A stretch of DNA of 64,000 nt from the NCBI RefSeq assembly GCF_003072645.1, contig NZ_CP028897.1:560001-624000 (forward strand). The letters are read 5' to 3'. The notes under the pieces were generated by a model. The model ran no database searches, was not told the DNA's origin, and worked only from the letters and a program-made list of their open reading frames with translations. Shown piece after piece: positions 37,422 through 47,840 of the stretch (positions are counted from its first letter, which is position 1; each line of letters opens with the position of its first letter). Made by a program: the position numbers and the translations under genes. Origin of the DNA: Dongshaea marina. GTDB lineage: Bacteria; Pseudomonadota; Gammaproteobacteria; Enterobacterales; Aeromonadaceae.

Positions 37422-40279
37422 ATGGATCGATTACCCAAGGAACTTGTTTGTCACGCAGATCCCTATTGGCAGCGCCTCAAGAGTGAACTTGAGACACAAG
37501 AGCTGAGTCAGGAGCAGTTATCTCAATTGCATCAAGCCTGTGCTTACAGTGATTTTATTGCCAGTGCCTGCATTCGTGAACCCGAACTCGCAGTAGTATT
37601 GCTGGATTCAGAGTCATGTCAGAGGAATTACCAGGGGCAGTTACAAACCCTGCTGCAATCGGTCGGGACGGAGGCGGAGCTTCATCGGCAACTGAGGCGT
37701 TTTCGACAGCAGGAGCTGGCGCGGCTTGCCTGGTTTCAACTGTTCGGATGTTTAGAGATTGAAGATCTGCTGATTCGCCAGTCGGATCTGGCGGATGCCC
37801 TGATCCAGGGCGCCAGGGACTGGCTCTATGCCAAGCTGACAGAGCGCTGGGGGACTCCAGTTAATGACAACTCAGAGCAGCAGAGTCTCCTGGTGATAGC
37901 TATGGGTAAGCTTGGGGGACGGGAGCTTAATTTTTCATCCGATATCGATCTCATTCTGGCGTTCATGGAGCATGGGCAGACCCGGGGAGGCGAGCGTAGT
38001 TGCAGCAATCAGGAGTTCTTTACCAAGCTTGGGAGACAGCTGGTGCGGGCTCTGGATGAGATGACCGCCGATGGTCAGGTGTATCGGGTCGATCTCAGAT
38101 TACGCCCCTTTGGGGACTCTGGCCCATTGGTTGCGAGTTTCGCAGCCCTTGAGGATTACTATCTCTGTCATGGCCGGGATTGGGAGCGCTACGCCCTGAT
38201 CAAGGCACGACTGATTGGTAGCTCAGCGCTGGAGCATCAGGAGCTGCATCAGCTCCTCAGGCCCTTTGTGTATCGCCGCTATATCGATTTTAGTGTGATT
38301 CAGGCGTTGCGCAGCATGAAAGGAATGATCAATGCTGAGATCCGGCGCCGGGATCTCAGGGATAATATCAAGCTGGGCGCAGGCGGGATCCGCGAGGTTG
38401 AGTTTATCGCGCAGTCATTTCAGCTGATGCGTGGTGGTCGGGAGCCGGCATTGCAGACCCAGAGTTTGTTGAGCGCCCTCGAGCAGCTTAGTGCCGATAA
38501 GATGCTACCCGATGAGCAGGTCTGTGAGCTGAGAAAACACTACCTCTATCTGAGGCAGGTAGAGAACTATCTGCAGCTTTTCAATGATAAGCAGACCCAG
38601 ACTTTACCCTCGGAGTCTCATGAGCGGTTGCGTCTTTGTAGTTTGTTGGGATTTGCAACTTGGCAGGATTGTCAGCAGCAGATCGCCGGGGTCATGGCAT
38701 CGGTTCATGGGGTATTTTTGCAGATCGCAGGGGAGGGGGATGCTCAGAGTGAGAGTGCAGCTCCCTTCTGGTTCGAGCTATGGAACTCCCCATTTACCCC
38801 AGAAAACTGTGTGGAGCAGTTATCGCAACGCATCAGTGGCCCCAGGCTGAGCAGCTGGCCCGTGCTCTGGATGGGATCTTAGAGCATTACCAGAGTAAAA
38901 CCCCACCCAAGCGCGCCCGTGAGAGCCTTAAAGCCCTGATGCCGCAGATCTTGCAGCAAACGGCGCAGTCACAACAACCGGGCCTGTTACTGGAGCGGGT
39001 GTGGCGACTTTTGACCGCAGTGATGACTCGGCCGACCTATCTGGAACTGTTGGTCGAAAATGGGGGAGCTCTCAAGCAGCTACTGGCGCTGTGTGAGAGT
39101 AGTGCCATGGTTGCCGAGCAGCTGGCTCGCTATCCGATCCTGCTCGATGAACTGCTGGACCCCTGCCTGCTGGCCAAGCCCACCCCTCTGGATCAATATC
39201 GTCAGGAGCTGCAGCAATTCATGCTGCGGATCCTTCCCGAGGATGAGGAAGGGCAGCTGGAGGGGCTTCGTCAATTTAAGCAGATCCAACAGCTGAGAGT
39301 TGCGGCCGCAGATGTTTCCGGCAAGCTACCCCTGATGAAGGTCAGCGATCATCTGACACGCCTGGCGGAGGTGTTGATTGAGGCTGTGGCGAACCTTGCC
39401 TGGCAACAGCTGGTGGGTCGCCATGGTCTCCCTCGGGTTGGCGAGTACGGGATTGAGCGTGGCTTTGCCATTATCGGCTATGGCAAGCTTGGAGGATTGG
39501 AGCTGGGATATGGCTCAGACCTGGATCTGGTGTTTGTGCATGATTGTCAGGCGCAGCAACCGACTCAGGGTCCCAAGGCGATTGATAGTGGCCGCTTTTA
39601 TCTGAAACTGGCGCAGCGGATACTGCATATTTTTACCACCCGTACCAGCAGTGGCATCCTTTATGATGTTGATATGCGACTGCGTCCATCCGGTAAGTCG
39701 GGGTTGCTGGTCTCTTCCTGCCATGCCTATCAGAGCTATCAGCTCAATGAAGCCTGGGTCTGGGAGCACCAGGCTCTGGTTCGCGCTCGCCTGGTCTATG
39801 GGGCCGAGCCATTTCGCCAATGGTTTTCAGATGTGAGGGTCCAGGTGTTACAGCAGGAGCGAGATGAATCAAAGCTCCGTGATGAGGTCAGGCTGATGCG
39901 CCAGAAAATGATGGAGCAATCAGCGCCCCGGGGTGGCTTTGACCTTAAGCGCTCCCATGGGGGGATCATCGATATAGAGTTCATCGCCCAATATCTGGTG
40001 CTTCGCTATACCTCCCCGGCCTGTGAGGCGATGAGTCGCTGGAGCGATACCATCCGAATTTTGGATGAGGCCGTGCTGGCCGGCTTGCTGGAGCAGGAGC
40101 AGGCAAAACGACTTCAGGGGGCTTACCGCAAGTTGCGAGAGCTGATCCACCGTCACACCCTGGATCGCCTGGAGCCTCATCTTGATGATGTGTCGCCCGA
40201 GCGGCAATGGGTGATCGATGCCTGGCAGCAACTGTTAGGCAGCGGCGGCGTGGAGACTAAGGAGCCTCAACAAGGTTGA
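37422..40279 (+). CDS. glnE: Bifunctional glutamine synthetase adenylyltransferase/adenylyl-removing enzyme, frameshifted
   Basis: Adenylylates and deadenylylates glutamine synthetase in response to PII, controlling nitrogen assimilation. Two nucleotidyltransferase domains are visible: the N-terminal adenylyl-removing one with KLGGRELNFSSDIDLILAF and the C-terminal adenylyltransferase with KLGGLELGYGSDLDLVFV; each has its G-G-x-E-L and D-x-D signature. The frame breaks between them at a run of four C (38840-38843). A fifth base gives R-I-S-G-P-Q-A-E-Q-L and a protein of about 952 residues, against 946 in E. coli. In E. coli hldE follows directly; here it is 6 kb away. Confidence 0.92.
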
Positions 40280-40289
40280 GGGAGCTTGC

Positions 40290-41366
40290 ATGACCCAAAA
40301 TAAAAAGCTGATGGTCGGGGTACTGTTTCTGCTGACTCTCTCCTGTTCGGTGAGAGCTGAGCCCTCTTCGAAGCTTCTGTGGGCCGGAGTGCTGTTTCGC
40401 CACGGGGACAGAACTCCCACCGCAGCACTCCCCAAACACCCTTATCCCTGGCATCAGGGGCTGGGCCAGTTAACGGCAAGGGGGATGCACCAGGAGTATC
40501 TGCTTGGACAAAGCCTCAGGGAGCGGTATGTGCAGCGCTACTCCCTTGTGGAGCCGCAATTTTCTGTCAGTGAGCTCTATGTTCGCTCTACGGATAAAGA
40601 CAGAACCCTGATGAGCGCCAGCTCATTACTCTATGGGCTCTACCCTCCTGGGAGCGGCCCTAAGCTTGATACAGGGCAGGATGCCCTGCCCGGGGGCTTT
40701 CAGCCGATCCCGATCCACACGGTCCTACGCAGCCGGGATCCACTGCTCAGACCTCAGGAGCTCCACCATAAAGAGATATACAAGCTACAGCAGCACTATG
40801 TGTACGCCTCACCAACCTGGCAGCGTACAGAGCAGAGCCTGGGCAAATACTTCGCCAACTGGAGCCGGGTTTCAGGGTTTGAGATCGACAGCCTGCAAAG
40901 TGCCAAAAAGTTTGCCAGTAATCTCTATATCAGAAGTTTGCACCAGATCCCTCTGCCCGCGGGGCTATCACCGATAGAGCTTAAGGCACTGATTCCACTG
41001 GCTGGCTGGATCCATGCCGAGCAGTTTAAGCCCTACCCGGTTGGGGTGGTGGTCGGAGGGCCATGGCTCAGGGAGGTTAGTATGCAGATGCAAGCTTATC
41101 TTAAGGGGAGCTCTTCGGTGCGGTTGCGACTCTATAGCGCGCACGATACCAACATCCTGGGAGTGATGAGCGCCTTGAGAGAGCCTCTGTCGACTAATCC
41201 CCCATATGCCTCACGGATCCAGGCTGAGCTGTTTCGTCGGCAAGGTCATGACAGGGTGGAGTTCCGTTATAACGGCCAGCCGATTGCCCTGCCTTGTAGC
41301 CTCAATGGCAGGAGCTGCTCCTTAGAGCGCTTTATTCAGTATGTTGCGGGTTTAAAGCCTGGTTGA
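40290..41366 (+). CDS. Histidine-type acid phosphatase
   Basis: Periplasmic phosphatase of 358 residues with a signal peptide (LLTLSCSVRA). The phosphate-binding motif is LFRHGDRTP with the nucleophilic His, and the proton-donor motif is YSAHDTN. RSTDKDRTLMSA is also typical of the branch-2 histidine phosphatases such as AppA, Agp and eukaryotic-like acid phosphatases. Substrate could be phosphomonoesters, glucose-1-phosphate or inositol phosphates. It starts ten bases after glnE but has no PHO box directly upstream. A small GNAT gene converges and overlaps its end by 35 bases. Confidence 0.85.
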   Translation: MTQNKKLMVGVLFLLTLSCSVRAEPSSKLLWAGVLFRHGDRTPTAALPKHPYPWHQGLGQLTARGMHQEYLLGQSLRERYVQRYSLVEPQFSVSELYVRSTDKDRTLMSASSLLYGLYPPGSGPKLDTGQDALPGGFQPIPIHTVLRSRDPLLRPQELHHKEIYKLQQHYVYASPTWQRTEQSLGKYFANWSRVSGFEIDSLQSAKKFASNLYIRSLHQIPLPAGLSPIELKALIPLAGWIHAEQFKPYPVGVVVGGPWLREVSMQMQAYLKGSSSVRLRLYSAHDTNILGVMSALREPLSTNPPYASRIQAELFRRQGHDRVEFRYNGQPIALPCSLNGRSCSLERFIQYVAGLKPG

Positions 41367-41829
41367 TCTCAACCTGCATCAGGTAATGGGTGATGCCCAC
41401 CTCCACAAAAGGATCGCCGATAACTTCAAAGCCAAGCTTTTTGTAAAAATTCACGGCATTATCGCGGGCGTGGCAGGTAACCCGCTCAAGACCCTGCTCC
41501 GTCGCATAGTTTAATAGCAGATGAACCAGCTTCTGGCCGATCCCTTCTCCCTGCAGGGGAGTATCGACCGCCATCTGGCTCAGCCGTGCCTGTTTTGAAT
41601 CCGCTTGTTCCTGAATTAACAGGACGCAGCCCACGGCCTGCTGATTCTTTATAGCAACAAAATGGGCAGAGCAGTGATCGTTCATCTCCCAGCCAAAATC
41701 GGCGATGCCAATCGGTCTGAGCAGGATGCGATTACGTAGCTCCCGCTCCTGTTGATAGAGGGGATCATTGAGCTGGATCTGCTGACAGAGGACCTCCTCA
41801 TGTCTGAACTTTTTGGCGGTGGCTGGCAT
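41332..41829 (-). CDS. GNAT-family N-acetyltransferase
   Basis: Predicted acyltransferase of 165 residues. The CoA-binding motif is DTPLQGEGIGQKLVHLLLNYA and the C-terminal end has FYKKLGFEVIGDPFVEVGITHYLMQ, the layout of the ElaA/YitI-like GNAT branch. Substrate unknown. Its 3' end overlaps that of the histidine phosphatase gene on the other strand. Confidence 0.78.
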   Translation of the reverse strand: MPATAKKFRHEEVLCQQIQLNDPLYQQERELRNRILLRPIGIADFGWEMNDHCSAHFVAIKNQQAVGCVLLIQEQADSKQARLSQMAVDTPLQGEGIGQKLVHLLLNYATEQGLERVTCHARDNAVNFYKKLGFEVIGDPFVEVGITHYLMQVEINQALNPQHTE

Positions 41830-41976
41830 AGCGTTCCTTTGGATAGGCGTGAGTTGCTCGGAGTCTATCTTATCAGTGTTGACCTCATTACCGCAGCAGT
41901 TGCGATGGTAGAAAGAGAGGGGGATCAGGATACTTCTATACTCATGAGTAGTGTCGGTCGTCAGGAGTCATAGGAT

Positions 41977-42771
41977 GTGAAGCTTTACGGGAAGCTGCTA
42001 AAGGGGTATTGGCTGCTATTGCTGATGTTTATGGCGGTTGCCTTTCCTCTGGGCGCAATAGGCCAGGATAAACCCTGTGTGATGAAAATGGTTTGGGAGC
42101 CATGGCCCCCCTATCAATATCGCAGTGAGCAGGGAGAGATGACGGGCCTTGATATTGAGCTTGTCAGTGCTGTGGTAGAGGAGATGGGATGCAAGCTTGA
42201 ACTGTATCGCAGGCCCTGGGTGAGAGGGTTACGTGAGCTTGAGTCAGGGTTACTCGATATACAGGCCGGAGCTTCTGTGACGGCGGAACGTCAGGCCTGG
42301 GCTTATTTCAGTGATCCCTATCGGCAGGAGGTTATGTCTCTTTTCGTGTTGAAGGGTAAGAGTGGCCAATACCCCTTAGGGTCTCTTGGCGATATTGTCG
42401 AGATGGATTTCTCTTTGGGGATAAATCGGGGCACCTTTTATGGTGATGAGTTTGAGGGGCTGATGGAAAGCTACCCGTTTATTCGCAGCACCCATACTTT
42501 CAATACTGAGAAACAGAAGGTGAAAGCCTTGTTGATTGGCCGTGTCGATGGGCTGATTGGTAACCCGGTTTCAACGTTTCATATCCTGCGAGGGCTCGAT
42601 GCGGTTGATGATGTTGAGATCCACCCGCTTAAAATTCATTCGGCAAATCAGCATGTGATCTTTAGTAAAGAATCGACTTCTGCTGAGTTAGTTAAACGCT
42701 TTAATGATGCGCTTCGCAGGCTTAAACAAACCGGTGAACATCAGCAGATCACATTGAAGTATTTGAAATGA
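41977..42771 (+). CDS. Periplasmic solute-binding protein, family 3
   Basis: Exported binding protein of about 264 residues. The signal peptide is followed by MVWEPWPPYQYRSEQGEMTGLDIELVSAVVEEMG and LYRRPWVRGLRELESGLLDIQAGASVTAERQ, matching SBP_bac_3 proteins. The start is a GTG at 41977 with GGAG upstream. As with the protein at 27523 no permease gene adjoins, so the transporter, if any, is elsewhere. Ligand unknown. Confidence 0.75.
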   Translation: MKLYGKLLKGYWLLLLMFMAVAFPLGAIGQDKPCVMKMVWEPWPPYQYRSEQGEMTGLDIELVSAVVEEMGCKLELYRRPWVRGLRELESGLLDIQAGASVTAERQAWAYFSDPYRQEVMSLFVLKGKSGQYPLGSLGDIVEMDFSLGINRGTFYGDEFEGLMESYPFIRSTHTFNTEKQKVKALLIGRVDGLIGNPVSTFHILRGLDAVDDVEIHPLKIHSANQHVIFSKESTSAELVKRFNDALRRLKQTGEHQQITLKYLK

Positions 42772-42780
42772 CGGTAAAGG

Positions 42781-42804
42781 GCCCCCTTAGCGTTGTCAGG
42801 GGGC
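42781..42804. terminator. Hairpin after the solute-binding-protein gene
   Basis: GCCCCCT and AGGGGGC form a perfect seven-pair stem with a 10-base loop. No T-run follows. Confidence 0.45.
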
Positions 42805-42832
42805 GCATCCGTAGCATACAAGGAGGGTATCA

Positions 42833-42931
42833 ATGCCTGTGGTTGGCCCGACACCACCTGGCAGCCCTTCTCAGGCACAAATCACTGAGCATCAGCCAGG
42901 CTATGTGTCTCGGTCTGTATCAGGTCGATAG
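42833..42931 (+). CDS. Possible 32-residue protein with a strong ribosome-binding site
   Basis: AAGGAGG lies seven bases before an ATG that opens a 32-codon frame (MPVVGPTPPGSPSQAQ at the start, VSRSVSGR at the end). The Shine-Dalgarno match is the best in this part of the window. The product is rich in Pro, Ser and Gln, has no hydrophobic helix and resembles nothing I know. It ends a few bases before the convergent GNAT gene ends. Confidence 0.35.
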   Translation: MPVVGPTPPGSPSQAQITEHQPGYVSRSVSGR

Positions 42932-42938
42932 TTGTTGA

Positions 42939-43462
42939 CTACTGGCTCAGGGGATATTCAAACAGATGGAACCCCTCCTCATAGTACTCCTTGAGGATCC
43001 CGTCACGGTAGCGGGTGATCGCATCGCTTTGTTCGAGGATCTTACGAAATCCAAACTTAGCATAAGCCTTCAGTGCCCAGTCGGCTTTGGGATGGCAGAG
43101 CAGGATCATCGATTGCTGACCTAGTTCGAGGGCCTTGCTCCGGGCAAATTTCAGAAGCTCGTGGCCAAATCCTCTGCCCACGTATTTAACATCCAGATAG
43201 ACATAACCCAGATAGCTGAGCTTGCCAAAATGCTGGATTGAGAAAAAGCCAACCTCATTGTCATCTGTATCTGTTGCGAGATAAAAATCACGGCGCTCAA
43301 AGTTCTTTGTGATCCAGTCTGCTCCAACATCATGCTCCTGCATATCCAGATCACTGACAAAGGGGCGATACCAGGGGCTGAGGAGCGGATAATATCGGCA
43401 ATCAACGGCATCTGCTCAAGGGTGGCCCGATGGATTGTTAAAGAGACTGAGGTTTGCTTCAT
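42939..43462 (-). CDS. GNAT-family N-acetyltransferase, frameshifted
   Basis: Predicted acyltransferase of about 174 residues. The N-terminal frame begins MKQTSVSLTIHRATLEQMPLI; the C-terminal frame holds FGKLSYLGYVYLDVKYVGRGFGHELLKFA with the CoA-binding G-x-G and AYAKFGFRKI. They join at a run of four G on the plus strand (43374-43377); a fifth base gives S-A-P-W-Y-R-P-F-V-S-D. Substrate unknown. It is followed on the other strand by the possible small protein. Confidence 0.7.
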
Positions 43463-43545
43463 GAAATATCCTTTTCAGTCATTGAAGGGCGGCAGGGGGT
43501 TACCGGGAGTGTCTTCACAAATCGAGACACTCCTCGAAAGCAGGT

Positions 43546-44853
43546 TTAAACCTTGGCGGTCATTGGAAGGGCCGAGCCCTGAGGCTGGCGGAGGGTACGT
43601 AAAGGGTGGGGCAGACTGCGCCCAACCAGGGGAACTGCCAGGGCGGCGGCCAGCCCAATCAGCAATGAGGCAAGCAACAGGTAGTTGAGATAACCGGGAT
43701 CTATACTGGTGAGCTTGGTTGCTATCATGGGGGCAAAGCCACAGATAGCCATCCCTATGCCATAACTGGCACAGCAGCCACTGGCACGCACCTCCCGTGG
43801 GAAGAGCTCAGAGCAAAGAGGCATGGCAACTCCGGCTAGCCAGCAAACCATCAGGGCATAGAGCATCACCCCGGCTCCTATGCTAAACAGACTATGGCTG
43901 GTCAGCAGGGTAAATGCCGGGTAGAGCAGTACAAGGTGAATCAGGATCCCGCTAATAAAGAGGTTACGGCGACCAAAGTAGTCGGAAAGATAGCCAAAGG
44001 CGGGGATCAGGAAGCAGGCGACGACCAGTGCAATGGTATTTATGAGAAGCGCATCGCTCATGCTGATCTGGCTGTATTCGACACTGAAGGTCACCAGGTA
44101 GGTAAAGGCCATGTAGAAGATGGTTCCGAGAAATGCACTGATCATTACCACCAGGCTGAAGGCGAGTTTATGCTCTGTCCAAAGCTGGCGATAGCTGTTT
44201 GCCTGATTTGCTGATCCGGCGGGGGCTTGGGCTTCCTCTTCGGCTGCGTGCTCTCTGGATAACCACAGGTGCAGCACCAGCGGGATGGCGCCAATCACAA
44301 AGGGAATTCGCCAGGCGTAGTCACTGTGTGCCGGGGCAAAGTGCAAGATCAGGTAGCTGACTCCGGCGGCCAGCAGAAATCCAACCAGGGAGACTGAATA
44401 GGCGATCCCTGTGTAGTAGCCGGTATTCTTTAGTTTTTTATCTTCAGTGGTGATCACCAACAGGTTACCGAATTGTCCGCCGGCAGAGAGCCCCTGAATG
44501 ATGCGGACCAGGATCAGCAAAATGGGAGCCGCGACCCCGATGCTGGCATAGCCGGGCAGGAATGCCATTGAGATGCTGGCAAGGCCCATCAGGATAATCG
44601 AAAGATTCATCGCGAAATAGCGACCGGTACGATCGCCGAGATAACCAAAGATAAAACCGCCGACGGGACGGGCAACGAAGCCAATAGCGAAGGTGGCAAA
44701 TGCCAGTAGTAGATTGCTCAGTGGACTTTGGCTGTGAAAAAACACATTGCCTATGCTGACAGCGAAATAGCCGAACAGACAGAAGTCATACCATTCAAGG
44801 GCATTCCCTAGAGATATTTTTAGTAAGCGAACTACTTTTGAAGAGGGTTCCAT
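43546..44853 (-). CDS. MFS transporter, metabolite:H+ symporter (MHS) type
   Basis: Inner-membrane transporter of 435 residues with twelve helices. The N-terminal GNALEWYDFCLFGYFA, the cytoplasmic loop VARPVGGFIFGYLGDRTGRYFAMN and IRIIQGLSAGGQFGN are the signatures of the MHS family (ProP, KgtP, CitA). A dicarboxylate, tricarboxylate or osmolyte is expected, but sequence alone does not separate these. It stands alone; upstream is a long gene-free stretch. Confidence 0.82.
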   Translation of the reverse strand: MEPSSKVVRLLKISLGNALEWYDFCLFGYFAVSIGNVFFHSQSPLSNLLLAFATFAIGFVARPVGGFIFGYLGDRTGRYFAMNLSIILMGLASISMAFLPGYASIGVAAPILLILVRIIQGLSAGGQFGNLLVITTEDKKLKNTGYYTGIAYSVSLVGFLLAAGVSYLILHFAPAHSDYAWRIPFVIGAIPLVLHLWLSREHAAEEEAQAPAGSANQANSYRQLWTEHKLAFSLVVMISAFLGTIFYMAFTYLVTFSVEYSQISMSDALLINTIALVVACFLIPAFGYLSDYFGRRNLFISGILIHLVLLYPAFTLLTSHSLFSIGAGVMLYALMVCWLAGVAMPLCSELFPREVRASGCCASYGIGMAICGFAPMIATKLTSIDPGYLNYLLLASLLIGLAAALAVPLVGRSLPHPLRTLRQPQGSALPMTAKV

Positions 44854-45287
44854 AATTTAAATTAACTCAATTATTCCCTGAAAGCTTAGTATGCTAATAA
44901 CTAATGTCCCTCCAAGTCAACCTGACGAGCTCAGCCACAATCCATTATTGTGTCGTGAATCGTGTGCTTTCTTCTGTTTTTTATGGCTTTTTTATGGCTG
45001 AGGTTTTTTTGGTTAGCATGGTTAGATCTTTTGTGTGCCCATGCTTTGGGCTGTGGTTTTGTGGAGTGCCAGCTAGATTTTAATGTTTGTGTGCAAATAA
45101 ATAGTAAAATTTTATTGTTGCTGAGTCGGAACCAGGTCGGGCCGATTACAGCTGGTTTTATGGCGCTGTTAAGCTGGGACGGCGTGGAGTCGCATGGGCC
45201 AGCCAAATGGCTGGAGGAGCAGGGAGAAAACAGCTTCAGAGATGTGAGGGGGGAGACAGCCCGTGGGGTTCGGGCTGGTGGGAGGGC
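44854..45287. other. Gene-free region upstream of the MFS gene
   Basis: About 430 bases, AT-rich near the MFS start with several T-runs, then GC-richer toward the lpxL end. Overlapping short open frames exist but none has a plausible ribosome-binding site or recognisable product. It presumably holds the MFS promoter and the lpxL 3' end. Confidence 0.45.
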
Positions 45288-46202
45288 TCAGTAGCGGTAG
45301 GGTTCGCCCTCAGGAACCGTCTTAAAGCGCCGATGCATCCACATATACTGCTCGGGGGCTTTGCGGACCGCCCCCTCAATGATCTGGTTACAGCGGCTGG
45401 CATCCGCTATCTCATCCCCCTCGGGGAAGTTCTCTAAGGGGGCTCCGATTACCAGCCTGTAGTGGCCATTGGACTCCCGGTAGGTAAAGCAGGGCAGGGT
45501 CTGAGTTTTTTTGACCCGGGCCAGAGTCGCGGTCCCGGTAATGGTGGCTGCCTTATCGACGGCAAAGAAGGGAACAAACACACTGGCATGGATTCCATAA
45601 TCATGATCCGGGGCGTACCAGATCACCTCACCTTTGCGCAGTGCCTTGATCATGCCGCGCACATCCAGGCGATCCAGCAGGTATTTATTGGAGCGGCAGC
45701 GCCCATGATATTGCAGGTATTCGTAAGCCGGATTGGTATTAGGGCGGTAGACTCCGATCCCGGGCTTGAGCATCCCGAACATCCGGGCATTGAGCTCCAG
45801 CGTCAGAAAATGGGCACTCAATAGCAGCATCCCGGATTGCATCTGTTCGGCGGCACGGACATGTTCAGCTCCCTCAATAGTGGTGATCTTCTCGAGGCGC
45901 TTATCCGGCCAAAACCAGGCCATTCCCAGCTCAAACAGGGCGCAGCCCACATTCTCAAAGTTCTTTACTATGAGTTGCTCCCGGGCCTCATCCGTGAGCT
46001 CGGGCATCGCCAGTTCGAGATTGCGACGGGTAATTTTGACCCGGGACTTGAGTAGCTTCATGGTCAGGCGTCCCAGCAGGCGACCTATCGCCATAAACCA
46101 GGGGCGAGGCAGTTGCACCATCAGCCAAAGCAGGCCGAACCCCAGCCAGGTGAGCCAGTAGCGGGGATGGAGCAATTTTGCTGTGAATTTGGGTGTGTTC
46201 AT
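45288..46202 (-). CDS. lpxL: Lipid A lauroyl acyltransferase LpxL-like
   Basis: Inner-membrane acyltransferase that adds a secondary acyl chain to Kdo2-lipid IVA. Of 304 residues, the N-terminus [28 protein letters not shown] is close to E. coli LpxL. The catalytic H-x4-E is in [55 protein letters not shown] and [14 protein letters not shown] are also conserved. ATG 46202 matches the family start; the frame extends upstream without need. It is divergent from hldE, so inner-core heptose synthesis and lipid A acylation genes are neighbours. LpxL is preferred over LpxM or LpxP by the N-terminus and Y-W-L-T-W pattern. Confidence 0.88.
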   Translation of the reverse strand: MNTPKFTAKLLHPRYWLTWLGFGLLWLMVQLPRPWFMAIGRLLGRLTMKLLKSRVKITRRNLELAMPELTDEAREQLIVKNFENVGCALFELGMAWFWPDKRLEKITTIEGAEHVRAAEQMQSGMLLLSAHFLTLELNARMFGMLKPGIGVYRPNTNPAYEYLQYHGRCRSNKYLLDRLDVRGMIKALRKGEVIWYAPDHDYGIHASVFVPFFAVDKAATITGTATLARVKKTQTLPCFTYRESNGHYRLVIGAPLENFPEGDEIADASRCNQIIEGAVRKAPEQYMWMHRRFKTVPEGEPYRY

Positions 46203-46358
46203 CCGGTATCTTGCAGGCGACAAAGTGTTTCTGCCGCTCATTCTAATGAACTCCGGCCAGTTTCGCCACACACAGCCTCAGGCTGTCGAAGAATTAGCCG
46301 TGTCCTCATCCTTGGTTATGATACAATGGCGCGGTTTTCAACAATAGCCATAGAAATT

Positions 46359-47789
46359 ATGAAGATCGAGTTACCTGATTTTGCAAAAGCGAGTGTGCTG
46401 GTGGTCGGCGATGTGATGCTGGATCGATACTGGCACGGTCCTACCAGTCGTATCTCACCAGAGGCACCGGTTCCTGTGGTGAAGGTTGAGCAGATTGAGG
46501 AACGTCCGGGAGGCGCTGCCAACGTAGCCCTGAACGTCTCGGCATTAGGCTCTTCGGTAAACCTGCTCGGATTAGCAGGAGAGGATGAGGCTGCGGACTC
46601 CCTGGCCGGACGGCTGGAGAATGTGAAGGTTAAATGTGATTTTGTTCGCCTGCCTGACTACCCAACGATTACTAAGCTCAGGATCCTGAGCCGCAACCAG
46701 CAGCTGATCCGACTCGATTTTGAAGAGGGCTTTAGCGGTGTGGATGCCAAGCCGTTGCTTGAAAAGATCTCCGGGCAACTTGCTGGGGCTGGTGTGGTGA
46801 TCCTCTCCGATTATGCCAAGGGAGCACTCGCCGAGGTACAGCAGATGATCCAGCTGGCAAAGGCGGCCGATGTGCCTGTACTGGTTGACCCTAAGGGAAC
46901 TAACTTCGAGAAGTATCGCGGCGCGACCCTTTTGACTCCAAACATGACAGAGTTCGAGGCTGTGGTCGGCAAGGTCTCCGATGAAGAGGATCTGGTCGCC
47001 AAGGGGCTGGAGCTCATCAATCGCTTTGAGCTGGAGGCCCTTCTGGTCACCCGCTCTGAACACGGAATGACATTGATCCGCGCCGATCAGGATGAACTGC
47101 ACCTGCCGGCTCAGGCTCAGGAAGTTTATGATGTGACCGGTGCCGGAGATACTGTGATTGCGACGCTGGGAACCAGCCTGGCGGCGGGGTGCTCCCTGGA
47201 TGATGCCTGTGCGCTGGCCAACGCGGCAGCCGGGGTCGTGGTCGGTAAGCTGGGTACCTCTTCTATCAGTACCATTGAGCTGGCCAACGCGATGGAAGGT
47301 CCCCAAGAGAGTGGCTTTGGCGCGGTAACCGAGGAGCAGCTTAAGTATGCGGTGAGCGCGGCGCGCCGTCGTGGCGAGCGAATCGTGATGACCAATGGCT
47401 GCTTCGATATTCTGCATGCCGGGCATGTCTCCTATCTGAACAATGCCCGCAAGCTGGGGGATCGCCTGATCGTTGCGGTAAATGCGGATGAATCGGTGAC
47501 TCGCCTCAAGGGTGAGGGGCGTCCGGTGAACCCGGTTGAACGCCGGATGGCGGTGCTGGCTGGTTTGGGCGCCGTGGACTGGGTGGTTCCTTTTGCTGAG
47601 GATACGCCGCAGCGGATCATCTCTGAAATCCTGCCAGACTGCCTGGTCAAGGGCGGTGATTATGTGGCTGAGGAGATCGTGGGCTACCGTGAGGTGACCC
47701 ACAACGGTGGTGAGGTCAAGATCCTCAACTTTGAACAGGGCGTTTCAACCACAGAGATTATCCGAACCATCAAGACCCGCAGCGAATAG
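46359..47789 (+). CDS. hldE: Bifunctional heptose-7-phosphate kinase / heptose-1-phosphate adenylyltransferase HldE
   Basis: Makes ADP-heptose for the LPS inner core. Residues 1 to about 318 form a PfkB/ribokinase-type kinase, with [16 protein letters not shown] and the catalytic [14 protein letters not shown]. Residues about 340-476 are a nucleotidyltransferase, with [25 protein letters not shown] holding its H-x-G-H motif and EIIRTIKTR at the end. 476 residues, equal to the E. coli protein's length. ATG 46359 gives the family's N-terminus. A terminator follows. Confidence 0.95.
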   Translation: MKIELPDFAKASVLVVGDVMLDRYWHGPTSRISPEAPVPVVKVEQIEERPGGAANVALNVSALGSSVNLLGLAGEDEAADSLAGRLENVKVKCDFVRLPDYPTITKLRILSRNQQLIRLDFEEGFSGVDAKPLLEKISGQLAGAGVVILSDYAKGALAEVQQMIQLAKAADVPVLVDPKGTNFEKYRGATLLTPNMTEFEAVVGKVSDEEDLVAKGLELINRFELEALLVTRSEHGMTLIRADQDELHLPAQAQEVYDVTGAGDTVIATLGTSLAAGCSLDDACALANAAAGVVVGKLGTSSISTIELANAMEGPQESGFGAVTEEQLKYAVSAARRRGERIVMTNGCFDILHAGHVSYLNNARKLGDRLIVAVNADESVTRLKGEGRPVNPVERRMAVLAGLGAVDWVVPFAEDTPQRIISEILPDCLVKGGDYVAEEIVGYREVTHNGGEVKILNFEQGVSTTEIIRTIKTRSE

Positions 47790-47806
47790 CGAGCGGCTCC
47801 TGACTC

Positions 47807-47833
47807 AAAAAAGGCTCCGAAGGAGCCTTTTTT
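47807..47833 (+). terminator. Intrinsic terminator after hldE
   Basis: AAAAAAGGCTCC and GGAGCCTTTTTT form a 12-pair stem with a 3-base loop. The A and T runs on both sides make it bidirectional, also serving the convergent HAD gene. Confidence 0.92.
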
Positions 47834-47840
47834 GTTTTAG

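Noticed and set aside
44962-45294. Open frame of about 110 codons in the gap upstream of the MFS gene
   Set aside because: It has no ribosome-binding site, a biased Leu/Phe/Trp-rich start that follows from T-runs, and overlaps the lpxL end. Nothing in it resembles a protein family.
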